Source: Hortaea werneckii
Taxonomy: Eukaryota > Ascomycota > Dothideomycetes > Mycosphaerellales > Teratosphaeriaceae
Reading direction: 5' to 3'
DNA length: 64,000 nt
Assembly (NCBI GenBank): GCA_037044905.1
Contig: JBAOKB010000061.1
Coordinates: 682,001-746,000, forward strand
In this document: piece by piece, positions 23,195 through 33,932 of the stretch
Position numbering within the stretch: the first letter of the stretch is position 1
How the letters are laid out: the number at the start of each line of letters is the position of its first letter
Program-made: the position numbers and the translations under genes
Notes under the pieces: model-generated
The model's database searches: none
Told to the model about the DNA's origin: nothing
Seen by the model: the letters and a program-made list of their open reading frames with translations, nothing else

Positions 23195-24433
23195 ATGGCC
23201 GAGAACAAGGCCAACGTAAACCCGCTCGTCACAACGAAAGCACCCGAGACTTCATTAAGCGTCCAACTACATCCACTCGTCCTCCTCACTATCTCAGACT
23301 ACATCACTCGCCACACTCTTCGCCAGCAACAAGGGCCGGTAGTCGGTGCCATCATTGGTCAGCAAAATGGTCGCAATTTCACTCTCGAGAATGCGTTTGA
23401 GTGCAAGCTGGCGGAATCGGATGGCAACGTGGTGCTGGACCGTGAATGGTTTGCTGAGCGACTAGAGCAATACAAGGATGTGCATAAGGCACCGGCACTT
23501 GATCTTGTAGCTCTGTTTACTATGGCACCGGCAGAAGGGCCTCAGGCGGTCCATCTGCCGGTGCTCAAACAGGTTCAAGAGATGACGAACACTGAGGGTA
23601 TCATGATGCTGCTTTTCCATGGCTCGATGGTCGATCAGTTGCAAGGTGGCAAGCTGCCGATTACTTTGTGGGAAACGGTACATGAGCAGGACGGCCAGAC
23701 CAAGTTCAGGGAGCTAAGCTTTGAGGTTGAGACCGGGGACGCGGAGATGATCGGTGTGGACTTTGTTGCGAAAGGCGGAGGCAACGCGACGGCGGTGCCG
23801 AAGGTGGATACTACGCAGAGCGGCGAGTCGAGCAAGGATAAGAAAAGTAAAGGCAAAGGCAAAGCGAAGGAGAAGGAAGATGAGGCAGAAGGCGAACAGT
23901 CGGCGACGACTGCGTTATCGGCAGAGGACGAGGAGCTCATCGCATCGTTGAATGCTAAAGCAAACGCCATCAAAATGTTGAACCAACGCATCAACCTCAT
24001 TCGCTCATACCTCGAGACTCTTCCGCAGAGCTACCTTACAGACTCCAACGCCAGCATACCTCCATCGGACACTACGAACCACCCCCTCTTACGCAGTATT
24101 AACTCGATGCTCTCTCGCGTTCCACTTCTAGCGCCGCCGACAGTCGCTCATCCGGCAGCCTCATCTGACATCGTGTCATCACAGGCTTTATCCTCAATCG
24201 CCAAGGCAGGCGAGAAAGAACGCCAGGACGTCCACCTCACCGCGTTACTAGCAGCACTTACGCGATCCGTCTCGGAAGCCTCTACGATGGGAACCAAATT
24301 CCAGGCGGTAACCAAAGAAAAGCAGGCCAAGGAGCGTACAGGCAACATGGGCCGCGGCGGCCGTGGAATGGGAGGCATGCCAGGCGGCTATGCTGAAGAA
24401 GGTCGGCTCGGTGAAGCTGGCGGCGTGTCTTAG
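23195..24433 (+). CDS. csnF: COP9 signalosome subunit 6 (MPN-domain, non-catalytic)
   Basis: Single-exon gene of 412 residues. Residues about 20-160 form an MPN domain: VQLHPLVLLTISDYITRHT, then VVGAIIGQQNGRNFTLENAF and an FHGSMVD strand. The JAMM metal ligands (HxH...D) are not in place, as expected of CSN6/Rpn8-type subunits. CSN6 is preferred over Rpn8 or eIF3f by the start of the domain and by the C-terminal helical part containing LNQRINLIRSYLETLP. A Lys/Glu-rich insert lies near residues 210-240. The product should be a scaffold partner of CSN5 in the deneddylating COP9 signalosome. The ATG at 23195 follows a pyrimidine-rich leader and needs no intron. Confidence 0.9.
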   Translation: MAENKANVNPLVTTKAPETSLSVQLHPLVLLTISDYITRHTLRQQQGPVVGAIIGQQNGRNFTLENAFECKLAESDGNVVLDREWFAERLEQYKDVHKAPALDLVALFTMAPAEGPQAVHLPVLKQVQEMTNTEGIMMLLFHGSMVDQLQGGKLPITLWETVHEQDGQTKFRELSFEVETGDAEMIGVDFVAKGGGNATAVPKVDTTQSGESSKDKKSKGKGKAKEKEDEAEGEQSATTALSAEDEELIASLNAKANAIKMLNQRINLIRSYLETLPQSYLTDSNASIPPSDTTNHPLLRSINSMLSRVPLLAPPTVAHPAASSDIVSSQALSSIAKAGEKERQDVHLTALLAALTRSVSEASTMGTKFQAVTKEKQAKERTGNMGRGGRGMGGMPGGYAEEGRLGEAGGVS

Positions 24434-24769
24434 GGAGGCGCGTCGATCTTCTCTCCCATCAATTTGACCTGATCTTCTGCATAGCGGGCGGCTTTCACAT
24501 GAGATACGACGGAATGAGCATGGTGTATGATGAGGCGTTTTTTAGATTTTACGATGCTCGGAAGAGCGAAGTGATGTGCAACCAAGCAAGTATGAAGAAA
24601 AGTTTTCGTTTCTCAACTAGGGTTTTCGGTCAACTGGGTCAATAGGTAAGGCGCCTAGCTACTGACCACACGTAATAATACGCAAAGTTGCTGTATTGAC
24701 TCTCACCTGCAAGGCCGGCCGCCCGCTCGTTTTGAAAATGCCTTTGCCATTTGCCACTTTGTCAGCCGA

Positions 24770-25549
24770 TCACCATGCCCCAACGCTGGGCCAGGCTTTC
24801 ATCCAACAATTCCCTTCCTCGGCCAGTCGGATCTGCGCGCTACAATCGGAGCTTGTGCTGCAGGTCTGCTGCTCTGCCACGTGGTTCTGGTCCGACCAAA
24901 CTGTACTGTCAAAATCACCGGCGCTGTTTGCAAAGCCCTGATCATTTTCAAGACCCAGCCCAAAATCCGACTGTGGTCCTTCCTCGTTCCAACTCTGGTC
25001 TTCAGTGATTGTCGACGATGGTAATGTCCATTGACAGTAGTATTCAGCATACTCATCCTCAGGGATCTCTTCAGGTTTGACTTCGAATTTGAGCAGACTG
25101 CCACGCTTCACTTGAGTCGTTATTCGTTCTCCTTGCGGAGGGCGAATGCACTTCTTCTTTTGACCATCCGGCAGGCGTCTGTTTAGTCGGTAGAGCTGCT
25201 TGTCATATTCTGCTTGAACTTCGTAGCTAATGATCAGAAGGTGCTATTAGTTGTGCTTTATTACCTTGGTTTTTCTGGGGAACCCCTTTTGATAAGCAAC
25301 GTACATATTCTCATCACCATCGTTCCTCACCGCATCCATCCACTGAGCCAGCAATTCCTCTTCCGGGCGCCGTTGGCAGGGCCCGCAAGATTGAGATTTG
25401 TCGTAGAAATTGAGAGCCGGTGAGGGATGGCAGAGCACTTTTGGAGTATCCCTTGAGTGGGCTTGAGCGGTAACGCTACCCCTGCATGTGCTAAGTCGGA
25501 AACTGAAGATGTGGTCGCAACCGTACTTGATGTTCCATATTTTGCACAT
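24770..25549 (-). CDS. unknown Cys-containing protein
   Basis: Two exons (25549-25305 and 25226-24770) with a 78-nt intron (GTACGT donor, CATTAG acceptor) give 233 residues in a single phase. The N terminus MCKIWNIKYGCDHIFSF with later CRGS, LCHPSP and CGPCQRR spaces Cys/His residues in a way that could bind zinc. I do not recognise a named family, though short fungal proteins starting this way are common. The C-terminal half is acidic, with Trp and Ser. No signal peptide or membrane segment. The upstream 25550-25758 frame is open on the same strand, but no ATG there improves the protein. Confidence 0.65.
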
Positions 25550-26155
25550 CGTGGATTAGTCTCTTGAAGGTTTGCAGTTTGAAACGGGGTTGTGCAAATG
25601 TAAAAAGGTGGAAATAGTATGCAGAGTTGACACTGAAGCTTGTCATTGACTTTCACGTGCCAATGTGTGCTGTCACGGGGAGTTTGAGCAAGTCGTGAGT
25701 CTGCAGGTCTTGTGCTCGGTTCTGTAGGCTGCATTGCTGGCTGACGATAGTGTGCCATGCTTCCCGTGATAGGGTTTCGCGCCTGCTAGGCTGTGAGGGT
25801 GATGACTTGGCCTGAAAGAAAGTGAAGAAAGCGCAATGCATTTAGACTTGAACTTACTGTGATGAAAATAGTAAGGAGCGAAGGGGGTCTACTATGTACT
25901 GAAAATACAGGGCAAGAATTGCAAGTTTGTACGTCCTCATGAGAGCAGACAATCCCAGAAACGTGATGACACTATGTATGCATGGTGCTTTTTGCAAGTA
26001 CACGCGAATTTATATCGCTGCAAATTTCTTCAGGTACTGTTAGTGTGCGATGAATCTCATAATACATCAATTTTGACAAGCGAGTCGTAGCCGGTATTAG
26101 GGCTTTGGTGACTCATGACGATCCAAATAGCCAGAATCGTAAGACTTTATCCAGA
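25550..26155. other. intergenic region
   Basis: Promoter side of the minus-strand unknown gene and 3' side of the epimerase-like gene. Nothing else recognised. Confidence 0.45.
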
Positions 26156-27354
26156 CTATGCCTTTGCTTCGCCGGCAGCTATCTTCGCATGCCCAGGTCT
26201 CATCCCAAGCTTGGATGCTTCATATTCAACGGCAGACTTGATTGTCTCCCGTAGAGCTGGCGACTTCGCATCCCACTTCAGCACAGCCCTCGCCCTCTTC
26301 GCGCGTGCCCGACTGTTGCAACCCCATAGTGCCTGTACAACATAGTCAGCGAACACGAACCTCTTTTGGGCCTGAAGTAAGCTAGTGTACTTACTGCTCC
26401 AAATGGTGTGCACTTGTCGGCTTCTTCCCTTGAAATAGATTCGACTGTGTCCGACTTGATGAGACCCTGTTTGTGGGCCTCCTGAGCAACCCACTGCGAG
26501 ACATCGCCCCAGACATGCTCGCCGCCTTCGCAGAAGTAGTAGCCCTCTGCACCCCATGTGGCAGGCTTGCCGGGCCACTCAGCCTTGGAGCCCCCGGCCG
26601 CCGCTTCTTCTACGAGCTTGAGGTAGAGATCAGAAAGATCGTGGACATGAATGTTGCCCCAGAAGGTCTTGCCAGCGCCGACCTTGAGGCCTGCACCTCG
26701 CTCGAGGGTAGAGCGTGCCAATTCCGGGACTTGGTGGGAGCGCTTGTTTCCTGGTCCTCTTCCAGGCCCGTAGATTGTCGGTGGGCAGACTATAGCGGTC
26801 TTGACCCGATCCTGGTGTTCCGTTCCAGCTTGAAGGACAATCTTGTCCACATTCCGATGGGGGCAGAGTCCGCGAGAGAAGTTACTTCGAAGACATTATC
26901 GAGATCGTCATAGACTTTGTCGAGCGCTTCGCCATACGTGCCGGACTTGATGTCGGCGAACAGGAGGATGCCGGTCCCGGATGTGTGGATGAAGAATCCA
27001 GGTTGAGATGGTTCGTGAGCGGCGAGACCCTTTGCTATTGCGATGGCTGAGGCTTCATGGTCGGCGTGCGCCCAGTCTGACTTTCGTTAGCATTTCTCAC
27101 TAGAGCAAACTTGTCATTAGGAGAAATGTACGGCAAACAATGTCAGCCTTTTTCGCCTCTTCCTCCAGCAAATCAGTGTTATCGAGATCACCGTATACAA
27201 GCTTAACACTTGGATACTCCTTCGCCACCTGAGCTCCCTTCTCACTGTTTCGGACTAGCGCCCTAATCTCGTATTCAGGATGAGCATTGGCGATAGCGTA
27301 GAAGGCATCACCGCCAATAAAACCCGTCGCGCCTGTGACAAAGAGCTTTGTCAT
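26156..27354 (-). CDS. NAD(P)-dependent epimerase/dehydratase-like short-chain reductase
   Basis: Three exons (27354-27132, 27076-26395, 26332-26156) give 360 residues if one C is restored opposite the GGGGG at 26859-26863. The start MTKLFVTGATGFIGG carries the GxxGxxG nucleotide-binding glycines of the extended SDR/NmrA class. RALVRNSEKG follows the second strand, and GDLDNTDLL the third. CPPTIYGPGRGPGN is the substrate-side loop of this family. Introns have GTACAT...GTCAG (55 nt) and GTAAGT...GTACAG (62 nt). The frame break falls between DSAP and HRNVDKIVLQAG, which read continuously once the base is restored. Substrate unknown; a cytosolic oxidoreductase is the safest description. An ATG 36 nt upstream (27390) is possible but less family-like. 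Confidence 0.83.
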
Positions 27355-27798
27355 GGTAAAGACGTCTTCGTCTCTTGATCGAGGTGACACGAAGAGGAAA
27401 CTGAGGATTTGTTTGAAACTTGGAAGTCAACGGAGCTTCACACCGCAAATGATATGATTCTTGAATGCTTGCTTGAGCTAGGTTCCGAGGTTCATTCGAC
27501 TTTGATACGTTTTATGTATCGGAGTGTTGACATGAGCGCTCGATTTCAAAGCTTCGGGAATCGAGTTCCGACAAACGTCATCGCCAACCTGAATGTAGCC
27601 CAGAGCCATCGAGGGAACAAATTACTGACTTCTGCAATCACATTTGCATATGCATCACATACATTCGCAAGAAATCCTCAACGCAAGTCTCCAGCTTGGA
27701 GACATTGTGAACGCTTAGGCTGGACGAACATCTTCTCTTTAATGCGTGTCAAAAAAGTACTTGACATTGGTATTTCCATATATCTTCTATCTCTACTC
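27355..27798. other. intergenic region
   Basis: Promoter of the epimerase-like gene and 3' flank of the phosphoesterase gene, which is on the same strand upstream. No gene seen. Confidence 0.5.
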
Positions 27799-29392
27799 TC
27801 ACATGTTCTCGTAGTACGAATAAGGCTGATTCAGCTTGTAGAAAGCCTCTGGCTCTGGCGTACTCGAGCCGCCATACCAAATAGGCGCCGGCAGCTGCTC
27901 CAAAGCATCCTGAGCATCATTTCGAAAGACATGCTCAAACGTCTTCGCCCATTGTACCCGGTTGTTCATTCCCTCGAGCTCCCAAAGATTCTGGAGGAAA
28001 TGCAGGATGGAAGAGTGGGTGTAGGCGGAGTTGTCTGCGTAGCTTGTCCCTTCATTATGGATAAGTGTATTTGGCGAGATGTACTTGCTGATGACGAAGG
28101 CAGGGACCCGGACACCGAGGCGCGTGAAGTCGTATGTGACGTTGTGCTGGTCGGAAATGCCACTGAACGAGATACCGTCATCAGGAGCAGGGACGTTTTC
28201 GGGCGGAGAAACGTGGTCGGCAAAGCCACCGTGCTGTTAAAAGTCAGTCAAAGGGCCTTATACCTTGGTTCTATTAGCGACGGCGTACCTCGTCAAAGTT
28301 GATGATCAACAGAGTGTCGTCCCAGTACTTGGACTGACGGATGCTGTCGTAGACGTGCTTGATCAACATTTCACCGGCTGCCATGTTACTGGTCGGATGC
28401 ATGGAATCGATCGTGCAACCTGATGAAATTGTGAGCTTTCACAACAATCGTGAGCATATTGCGTTGGCTTACATTCAGGGTTGATGTATGAAAATTGAGG
28501 AAGCGTTCCCTCCTTGAGATCTTCATAGAACTCATTGGCATGTACCAATTTGTCCATAGCATTGTCTTGGACATACTTGTACATCCACGCATCGAGGATG
28601 TCAGTTTCATAGTAATTCTTCCAACTGCAGACGAGTATCATCAGCCAATGCTCGCTTCAGGCGCAGGGATCACGCTTACCTGACACTCTTCTTCTCCAGT
28701 GCTTCGAAGATAGAGACGGCGCAATCAGTGCCGGTCACGTTGTTCCACCATCCTGCAGATTGATCGCCATTGTCGACCATACCGCATGTAGAGCCTGAGG
28801 TAGCAAATTGGCGGTTCGGGTTAGTTGGACCTGGATGTTCAGCATGATAGCTGTCCCAGAAACCGAAGTTCTTTGCAAGCGTGGCAAGCGTCTGCGAATG
28901 CTCCTCGGAATACGCTTTAATAACGAACGAGCTGTTGCCAGGTGTAGCCTCGTACTTTTCTGATTGGCGTTCAATGAAACCTTGCATGTTGGGTTTGTCG
29001 TCCTTGCTGGGATGCCACTTCCTGTAAATCTCATAAGATGTGCCGGCGAAGTTGTGGTCCGGATCAGACAGAGGCACTTCCTGTTCGTACGGTCCAGCAC
29101 AGATCTTCAGAGGCTCACCCCAGACGGTCCAGTTGGGATTGGTGTATTCGTTGCAGTAGTCGATATTCCGCAAGTTGTCGATGTCACGGTGGAAATCCCA
29201 GTACCCAGCAATGTTGTCGAAAGAGTGGTTTTCCATCATCAGGTAGACCACATGTTTTATCTTGCCACGGAGACCTTCCCACACCTCTGGATTGGGGACA
29301 GAAGTGGTGTTGCCCGTGCTGCTTGTCCGCTTCGCGTGCGGCAGCGCCGAGGCGCCTGCTAAAAGGCCAGCAAGCGCTATAGTTGACTTCAT
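27799..29392 (-). CDS. secreted phosphoesterase (phospholipase C / acid phosphatase family)
   Basis: Four exons: 29392-28680, 28624-28473, 28419-28289 and 28233-27799, joined by introns of 55, 53 and 55 nt, with consistent phases, giving 476 residues. MKSTIALAGLLAGASALPHA is a signal peptide with a cleavage-like AxA region. The phosphoesterase signature follows: KHVVYLMMENHSFDNIAGYW carries the metal-binding E-N and nucleophile S/T region. Later motifs are FWDSYHAEHPGPTNPNR, IINFDEHGGFADHV (metal-binding D-x-H) and SAYTHSSILHFL. These match the bacterial non-hemolytic phospholipase C / fungal acid phosphatase superfamily. Secretion and release of phosphate from lipid or other esters is the likely role; the exact substrate cannot be read. 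Two NxS/T sites suggest glycosylation. Confidence 0.9.
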
Positions 29393-30467
29393 CTTGTCTG
29401 CTTGAGGGTAAGAGATGTAACTTCAATGAGCTTAGAGGGTCGGGAGGTCAAGGTAAGTCAGTGTTAGAGGGAATAGCAATGTCTTATACTTTTTGAGAGC
29501 GCATAACGCAGAACTGCCATGTAACCTAAGCCGGCTCATACTGCTACGCCAAAGACAAGTGGCCATTGGCAAATGCGAGGACTTTCCACGTGCAACAACA
29601 AACCCCTCTTCTCGTATATCGCAGGGTAGGATTTCCCTGCATCAAGCTCTGGACTGCACAAGTAGGCACAAGACAGAAACGTTGAGAAGCCGCGAACCCC
29701 GTCATTGATGGGTCTGGTGTCTTTCGGAAGCATGTTGCGTTGCATTAAAGATGGGTCAATGTTTCGAGAGGCCAATGACTGAAGGCTTGATGTGCACGAC
29801 GATGTTCGGCTTGAAAGAATATCTCCTAGACCCTTGCTTTCGTCCCCAGTTTACATCTGCAGGGCACGCAGATGCAGAGCTAAAGCCCACTTCGCAACGG
29901 CTTTTCCATCGGCTTGCCTGTTCCTAATTCCCATATTGCTGTTACCATTGGCTCGACGATGAGAATCATATGGTTGATATGGATAAGGCGGCACTTTTTA
30001 GCTAAGCTTCAAGTCAGCACGTGGGCTATCCGACGTTTAGGGTTGATCAAGCTTCAGTAAAGACCCTGATCTTCGCCTAAGCTTTTGCTTGTGACCTGCC
30101 TTATTCGGTATTGGTGCTGTCGGATAAAGCGGCTCTTGCAACGTGCATACTGGAAGTCGTTGAACAGTGGCACCTCTTGATACCACGTTGTTGTTTGAAT
30201 GGCTGTAAAGCTACCTCCGAACTCTTGTCCGCGTATAAGCCTCAGCGTTGCAGAAGTGTGTGGCCAAGTCAGTTGGACTAACGTGCGGGCCAGACGGAGC
30301 TATTCAGTTATGGAAGTTCCGTAAGTATTCTGAAAATTGTACAAGGCCTTTGAAATTGTAAGTACTCTTTGCCTGGTCTCTGGATTTCAATCCTCTCCCT
30401 CTTCAATACACCTGTGGCCTTTTGCCATCCTTGAACCTCCTCCTACGACGACCTATCTCCCATCGAT
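29393..30467. other. intergenic region, divergent promoters
   Basis: Lies between the divergent phosphoesterase (minus) and CCC1 (plus) genes, so it should hold both promoters. A pyrimidine-rich leader runs from about 30370 to 30465. The true start of the CCC1 gene may sit in this stretch (for example ATG at 30310, which is followed at once by a GTAAGT donor), but I could not fix it. Confidence 0.5.
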
Positions 30468-31545
30468 TTGCCGACATTGGGACTCATAGACACCTTCATC
30501 CAAAACTTGATACTCCCATCTGGATCTGACAATGGAAAGAGGGCAACAAATCTCCTGTCCTGGGTCACCAGTCCCTTGACTAGAACATCAAAAAGCGTTG
30601 ATGAGAAGCCCCAAGCGCCCTGGTCAAAGTACCAAGAATGCAACAGCGGCCGTTCATCAACCGACGTCGAATCCCAAGCTTCCTCAGACGGCAGCACGCT
30701 GCTCGACACAACAGGCGAGAAGGAGAAAAGCAGCAGGATTGACCCTCGAGTCATCTCCGACGCCATCATTGGCCTAAGCGATGGGTTGACTGTCCCCTTC
30801 GCATTGACGGCCGGCCTGTCCGCGCTCGGGAATACAAGGTATGTCAAGACGCCAGGCTTTGCAGATGTAAAGCAAAACTGACGAGACGGCAGAGTCGTGA
30901 TCTTCGCCGGCCTAGCAGAACTCACCGCAGGCGCCATCTCCATGGGCCTGGGCGGATATCTCGGAGCGAAAAGCGAGCAGTAAGTCAACCAAGCCCCTCA
31001 TCTTCCTTCCCCTTAAGCTCATTCTCTCCAGGGACTCATACAAAGCCACACTCCACGAGACCAAAAACCAAGTGTCCGAATCCTCCACCAACGCCGCGGA
31101 GTCGATCAGAGACGTTTTCCAACCTTATGAGCTACCTCAGCACCTCACAGATGACTTGGCTTTCCATTTGGCAAAATCGCCTCATCTGGTGCAATTCCTG
31201 ATGCACTTCCAACACGCTCAGCCGGAGCAAGAGGCCTCGCGAGCGATTACATGTGCTCTCACAATCGCTTGCGGGTATTTCCTCGGCGGGTTCATCCCAT
31301 TACTGCCGTATTTCTTTGTAGGCAAGGAGCAGGTGATGGTCGCGCTGTGGTGGTCATTGGGGGTTATGGCAGCGAGTTTGTTTGGATTTGGGTATGGCAA
31401 GACGTGCTTTGTCTCCGGCTGGAAGGGATCCAAGAATGTATGGGAAGGTAGCAAAGGTGGCTTACAGATGATGATTGTTGGGGGTTTGGCGGCAGGCTCG
31501 GCTATGGGGCTGGTGAAGCTATTTGATAGTCTAGGTGGCATGTAA
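30468..31545 (+). CDS. ccc1: CCC1/VIT1-family vacuolar iron/manganese transporter
   Basis: Three exons (to 30838, 30893-30979, 31032-31545) with introns of 54 and 52 nt give about 323 residues. The family core is clear: DAIIGLSDGLTVPFALTAGL is the first membrane helix with its metal-site Asp, and VVIFAGLAELTAGAISMGLG is the second. LHETKN begins the cytosolic metal-binding arm. Three hydrophobic helices occupy the C-terminal 100 residues. The protein should move Fe2+ or Mn2+ into the vacuole by proton exchange. Oddity: the frame has no ATG before the core. It is open back to a TGA at 30432, and the first possible initiators are TTG codons. Either a base is wrong, or an unseen 5' exon supplies the ATG. 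It converges on the nucleoside transporter, only 91 bp away. Confidence 0.85.
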
Positions 31546-31636
31546 AAATTGATCTTGTAAGTGCATGTTGCTTAGGCGTGACGTCAGTTGTAGCATTGTT
31601 GTTTTGTGCTTATTTTAATTGCCCTCTAGGAACTCC

Positions 31637-33039
31637 TTAAGTCCCAGCTGCGAAGAAACTAGCCAGACTTCCAACGGTCAAGCCGCCCACAAGGCAAAGA
31701 CCCATGAATCCACCGGCGGCCTCTCGCTCCTCCGGTTCCACCCATTGACCAGCCCCGATCATACAGGTACTTCCCAGGTATCCATTTGTCAAACCGAATA
31801 GCAGCTGTACAACCACAAGATAAAAGAAGTCGCTCTCCACAATTGCACCCCTGCCGCGAATATTGCACAGGTGGTAGAGCTCCAGGAAGCCTATGCGCAA
31901 GAAAGCGAGCACGAGAACAATCTTCGGTCGATGGGCCAATGTGAGCGATGGAACAGCCGTCACCATCCGGCCAAGCAGGTCACCGACATTCCAGAACAGG
32001 AAGGCAAGAGGGATGAAGCTCGCTGGCTGTAGGATCGGCGGTTGCTGCTCTTCAGGCCTAACGGACACGATGAATTGCGTAAAGACTGGGAAGAGCATGG
32101 TGATGGCGAATGTGACGAACACTGCACTCGCTAGCCAGAACAGCTTTCGGAACAGCACGCGCAGAGGGACCTCTTTGCGTTCTTCGGGCTCGTCGGAGTT
32201 GTCCGGCGTAGTGTTGTCTTGTAGCCTTTCTGGCTGACGATTGCGGACGTAGAGATAGAAGAACGCCAAGAGCGTCACGACTGATATGACTGTGGCTGTC
32301 AAGAAATAGGCGAAAGCACTACCAGGATGTACCGGAGGAGGTCCCCGAGGTGGTGGTGATCCGTCTTCTGGTTGGTCCTGGGGTGGGTCGTCCTTGCTAC
32401 CTTGTATTGACAGTACTGACACGATCTGAGCAATGCATGGAAGTACTCCAGCAATAGCTTGACCCATCATGATACCTTGGGTGTATCTAGGCTCGCCGAA
32501 CCCGGAGACGTACGCAAAGATGCCGTTCTGACATAGGCCGGTAGCCAAACTTGTCGAGAAGATCATAATCATGAGGAAAGCGAAGTACCCACGTGCGGTA
32601 ATGTCCGTAAAGGCTTCCGTGAAAAGCGCAAGTAGAGCGAATATAATCATATTGATGATCAGGGAGCTCACAATGCGTTTAGGGTACGAGGCGTTCGCCT
32701 GCAATCTTGTGAGGACAAGCATCGAGCCCAGGTTCGTGACGTCGAGACGGAAATCTCCGCCGCCTGGAAGTTGTCGAAGATCCATCTGTTGCTCTGAAAG
32801 CGTTGTTGGAAATATGGCCCAGCTGCTAAGAACATGTTCCAAGCCCATAGCATCGATACCCCAAGCAACAGGAAGATGCTGTATTCGATCCAGGAGAATG
32901 CCCGTTGTTTGCCTGAAGTCTGATCGGGTGCTCCTCCCTCCGTATTGCCATTCGCCAATGGCTCGTATTCCTGCTCGCCTTTCCATGCTTTGCGCAGGCG
33001 GTCCAGCATGCCTGACGCCGAGTCTCGTGCCGATGCCAT
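31637..33039 (-). CDS. equilibrative nucleoside transporter (SLC29 family)
   Basis: Intronless, 467 residues if one base is restored at about 32740. A hydrophilic start with EQEYEPLAN leads into WIEYSIFLLLGVSMLWAWNM, the first helix with the ENT Trp-Asn pair. About eleven hydrophobic segments follow in total, with a Pro/Asp-rich cytosolic loop in the middle (KDDPPQDQPEDGSPPPRGPP). PRYTQGIMMGQAIAGVLP in the fifth helix region and NGYLGSTCMIGAG near the C terminus are typical ENT blocks. The frame break falls between EISVST and VTNLGSMLVL, which read as one continuous family motif once a G is restored. The protein should carry nucleosides across the plasma or vacuolar membrane. The start is the Met of MASARDS. 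Confidence 0.87.
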
Positions 33040-33932
33040 GTTCGATGATAATGTCCGTCAAGGGTTTCCGGGATTGGAGGAGATTTGTTTTATGCTTCGC
33101 CAGGGCCGGTAAATACTGGGAGCTGCGCCATGGTCACAGGGCTGGTATTGATCACGAGTGATAGCGGGCGAGACAAGTCGTCGCAGGGTGATGTGATTAT
33201 GTCACGCGAACGGTCCCGGGCGTTCAAGCGCGTCAAGGGAGCATCCGCCATCGGGAGACGGCGCAAGTCTGAACGACCAGGCAGCCCGGCTAGGTTCCGG
33301 GACGGCGTTGTCCGCCAGCAACAGCGACAACAGGGATGGATATTGCGAGGTCACAACAGCGGTGATGGGCTTGACAGTCATGTTTTAATAAACATGCTGC
33401 CTACTTCGGTTCGAGACGGTCACCGTCGTCGAACATACAATTGGGTTCGCGGATCTGCAAACGTGCCTTGTAGAGTAGATAAGGTTCGTTTCCACCGAGA
33501 TCGTCTTAGTCAGTACGTCATGGACAGCAAGCTCTTTTGGAAGCGCGAGCCATTGATCGTCTCGGGAAGCGCAAAAAGATGTCGAACAGCGAGGCTGCCG
33601 ACGAGCACACGCCGTTCTGCTCCGATCAGCGACAAGTGTAGGTGGGCCCATTTGCCTGTGCATTCTTTTCCTTGTCATTTATGCCCCTGGTGGTTGTCTC
33701 GCTCCCGCATTTCAATCGGTTCGCGATCGTATCGCGGCCGTTGCAACTAAAAGACATTGGTCGTGGAGCTCCAGAGCTAGGCGAAAATCACCAGCGTCTG
33801 GTCCACTGCTGGTTTGCAAATCAAATCTCCATATTTTATTGACACTCTCAGAACCTTTCAGGCACGAGCAGGTGACAGCATGGGCGCCCATGAACTGAGG
33901 TAGTTGTGGAAGGTGGAAAGAGGAGGCCCATT
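33040..33932. other. divergent intergenic region
   Basis: Separates the nucleoside transporter (minus) from the giant coiled-coil gene (plus) and should hold both promoters. No gene or repeat recognised. Confidence 0.5.
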
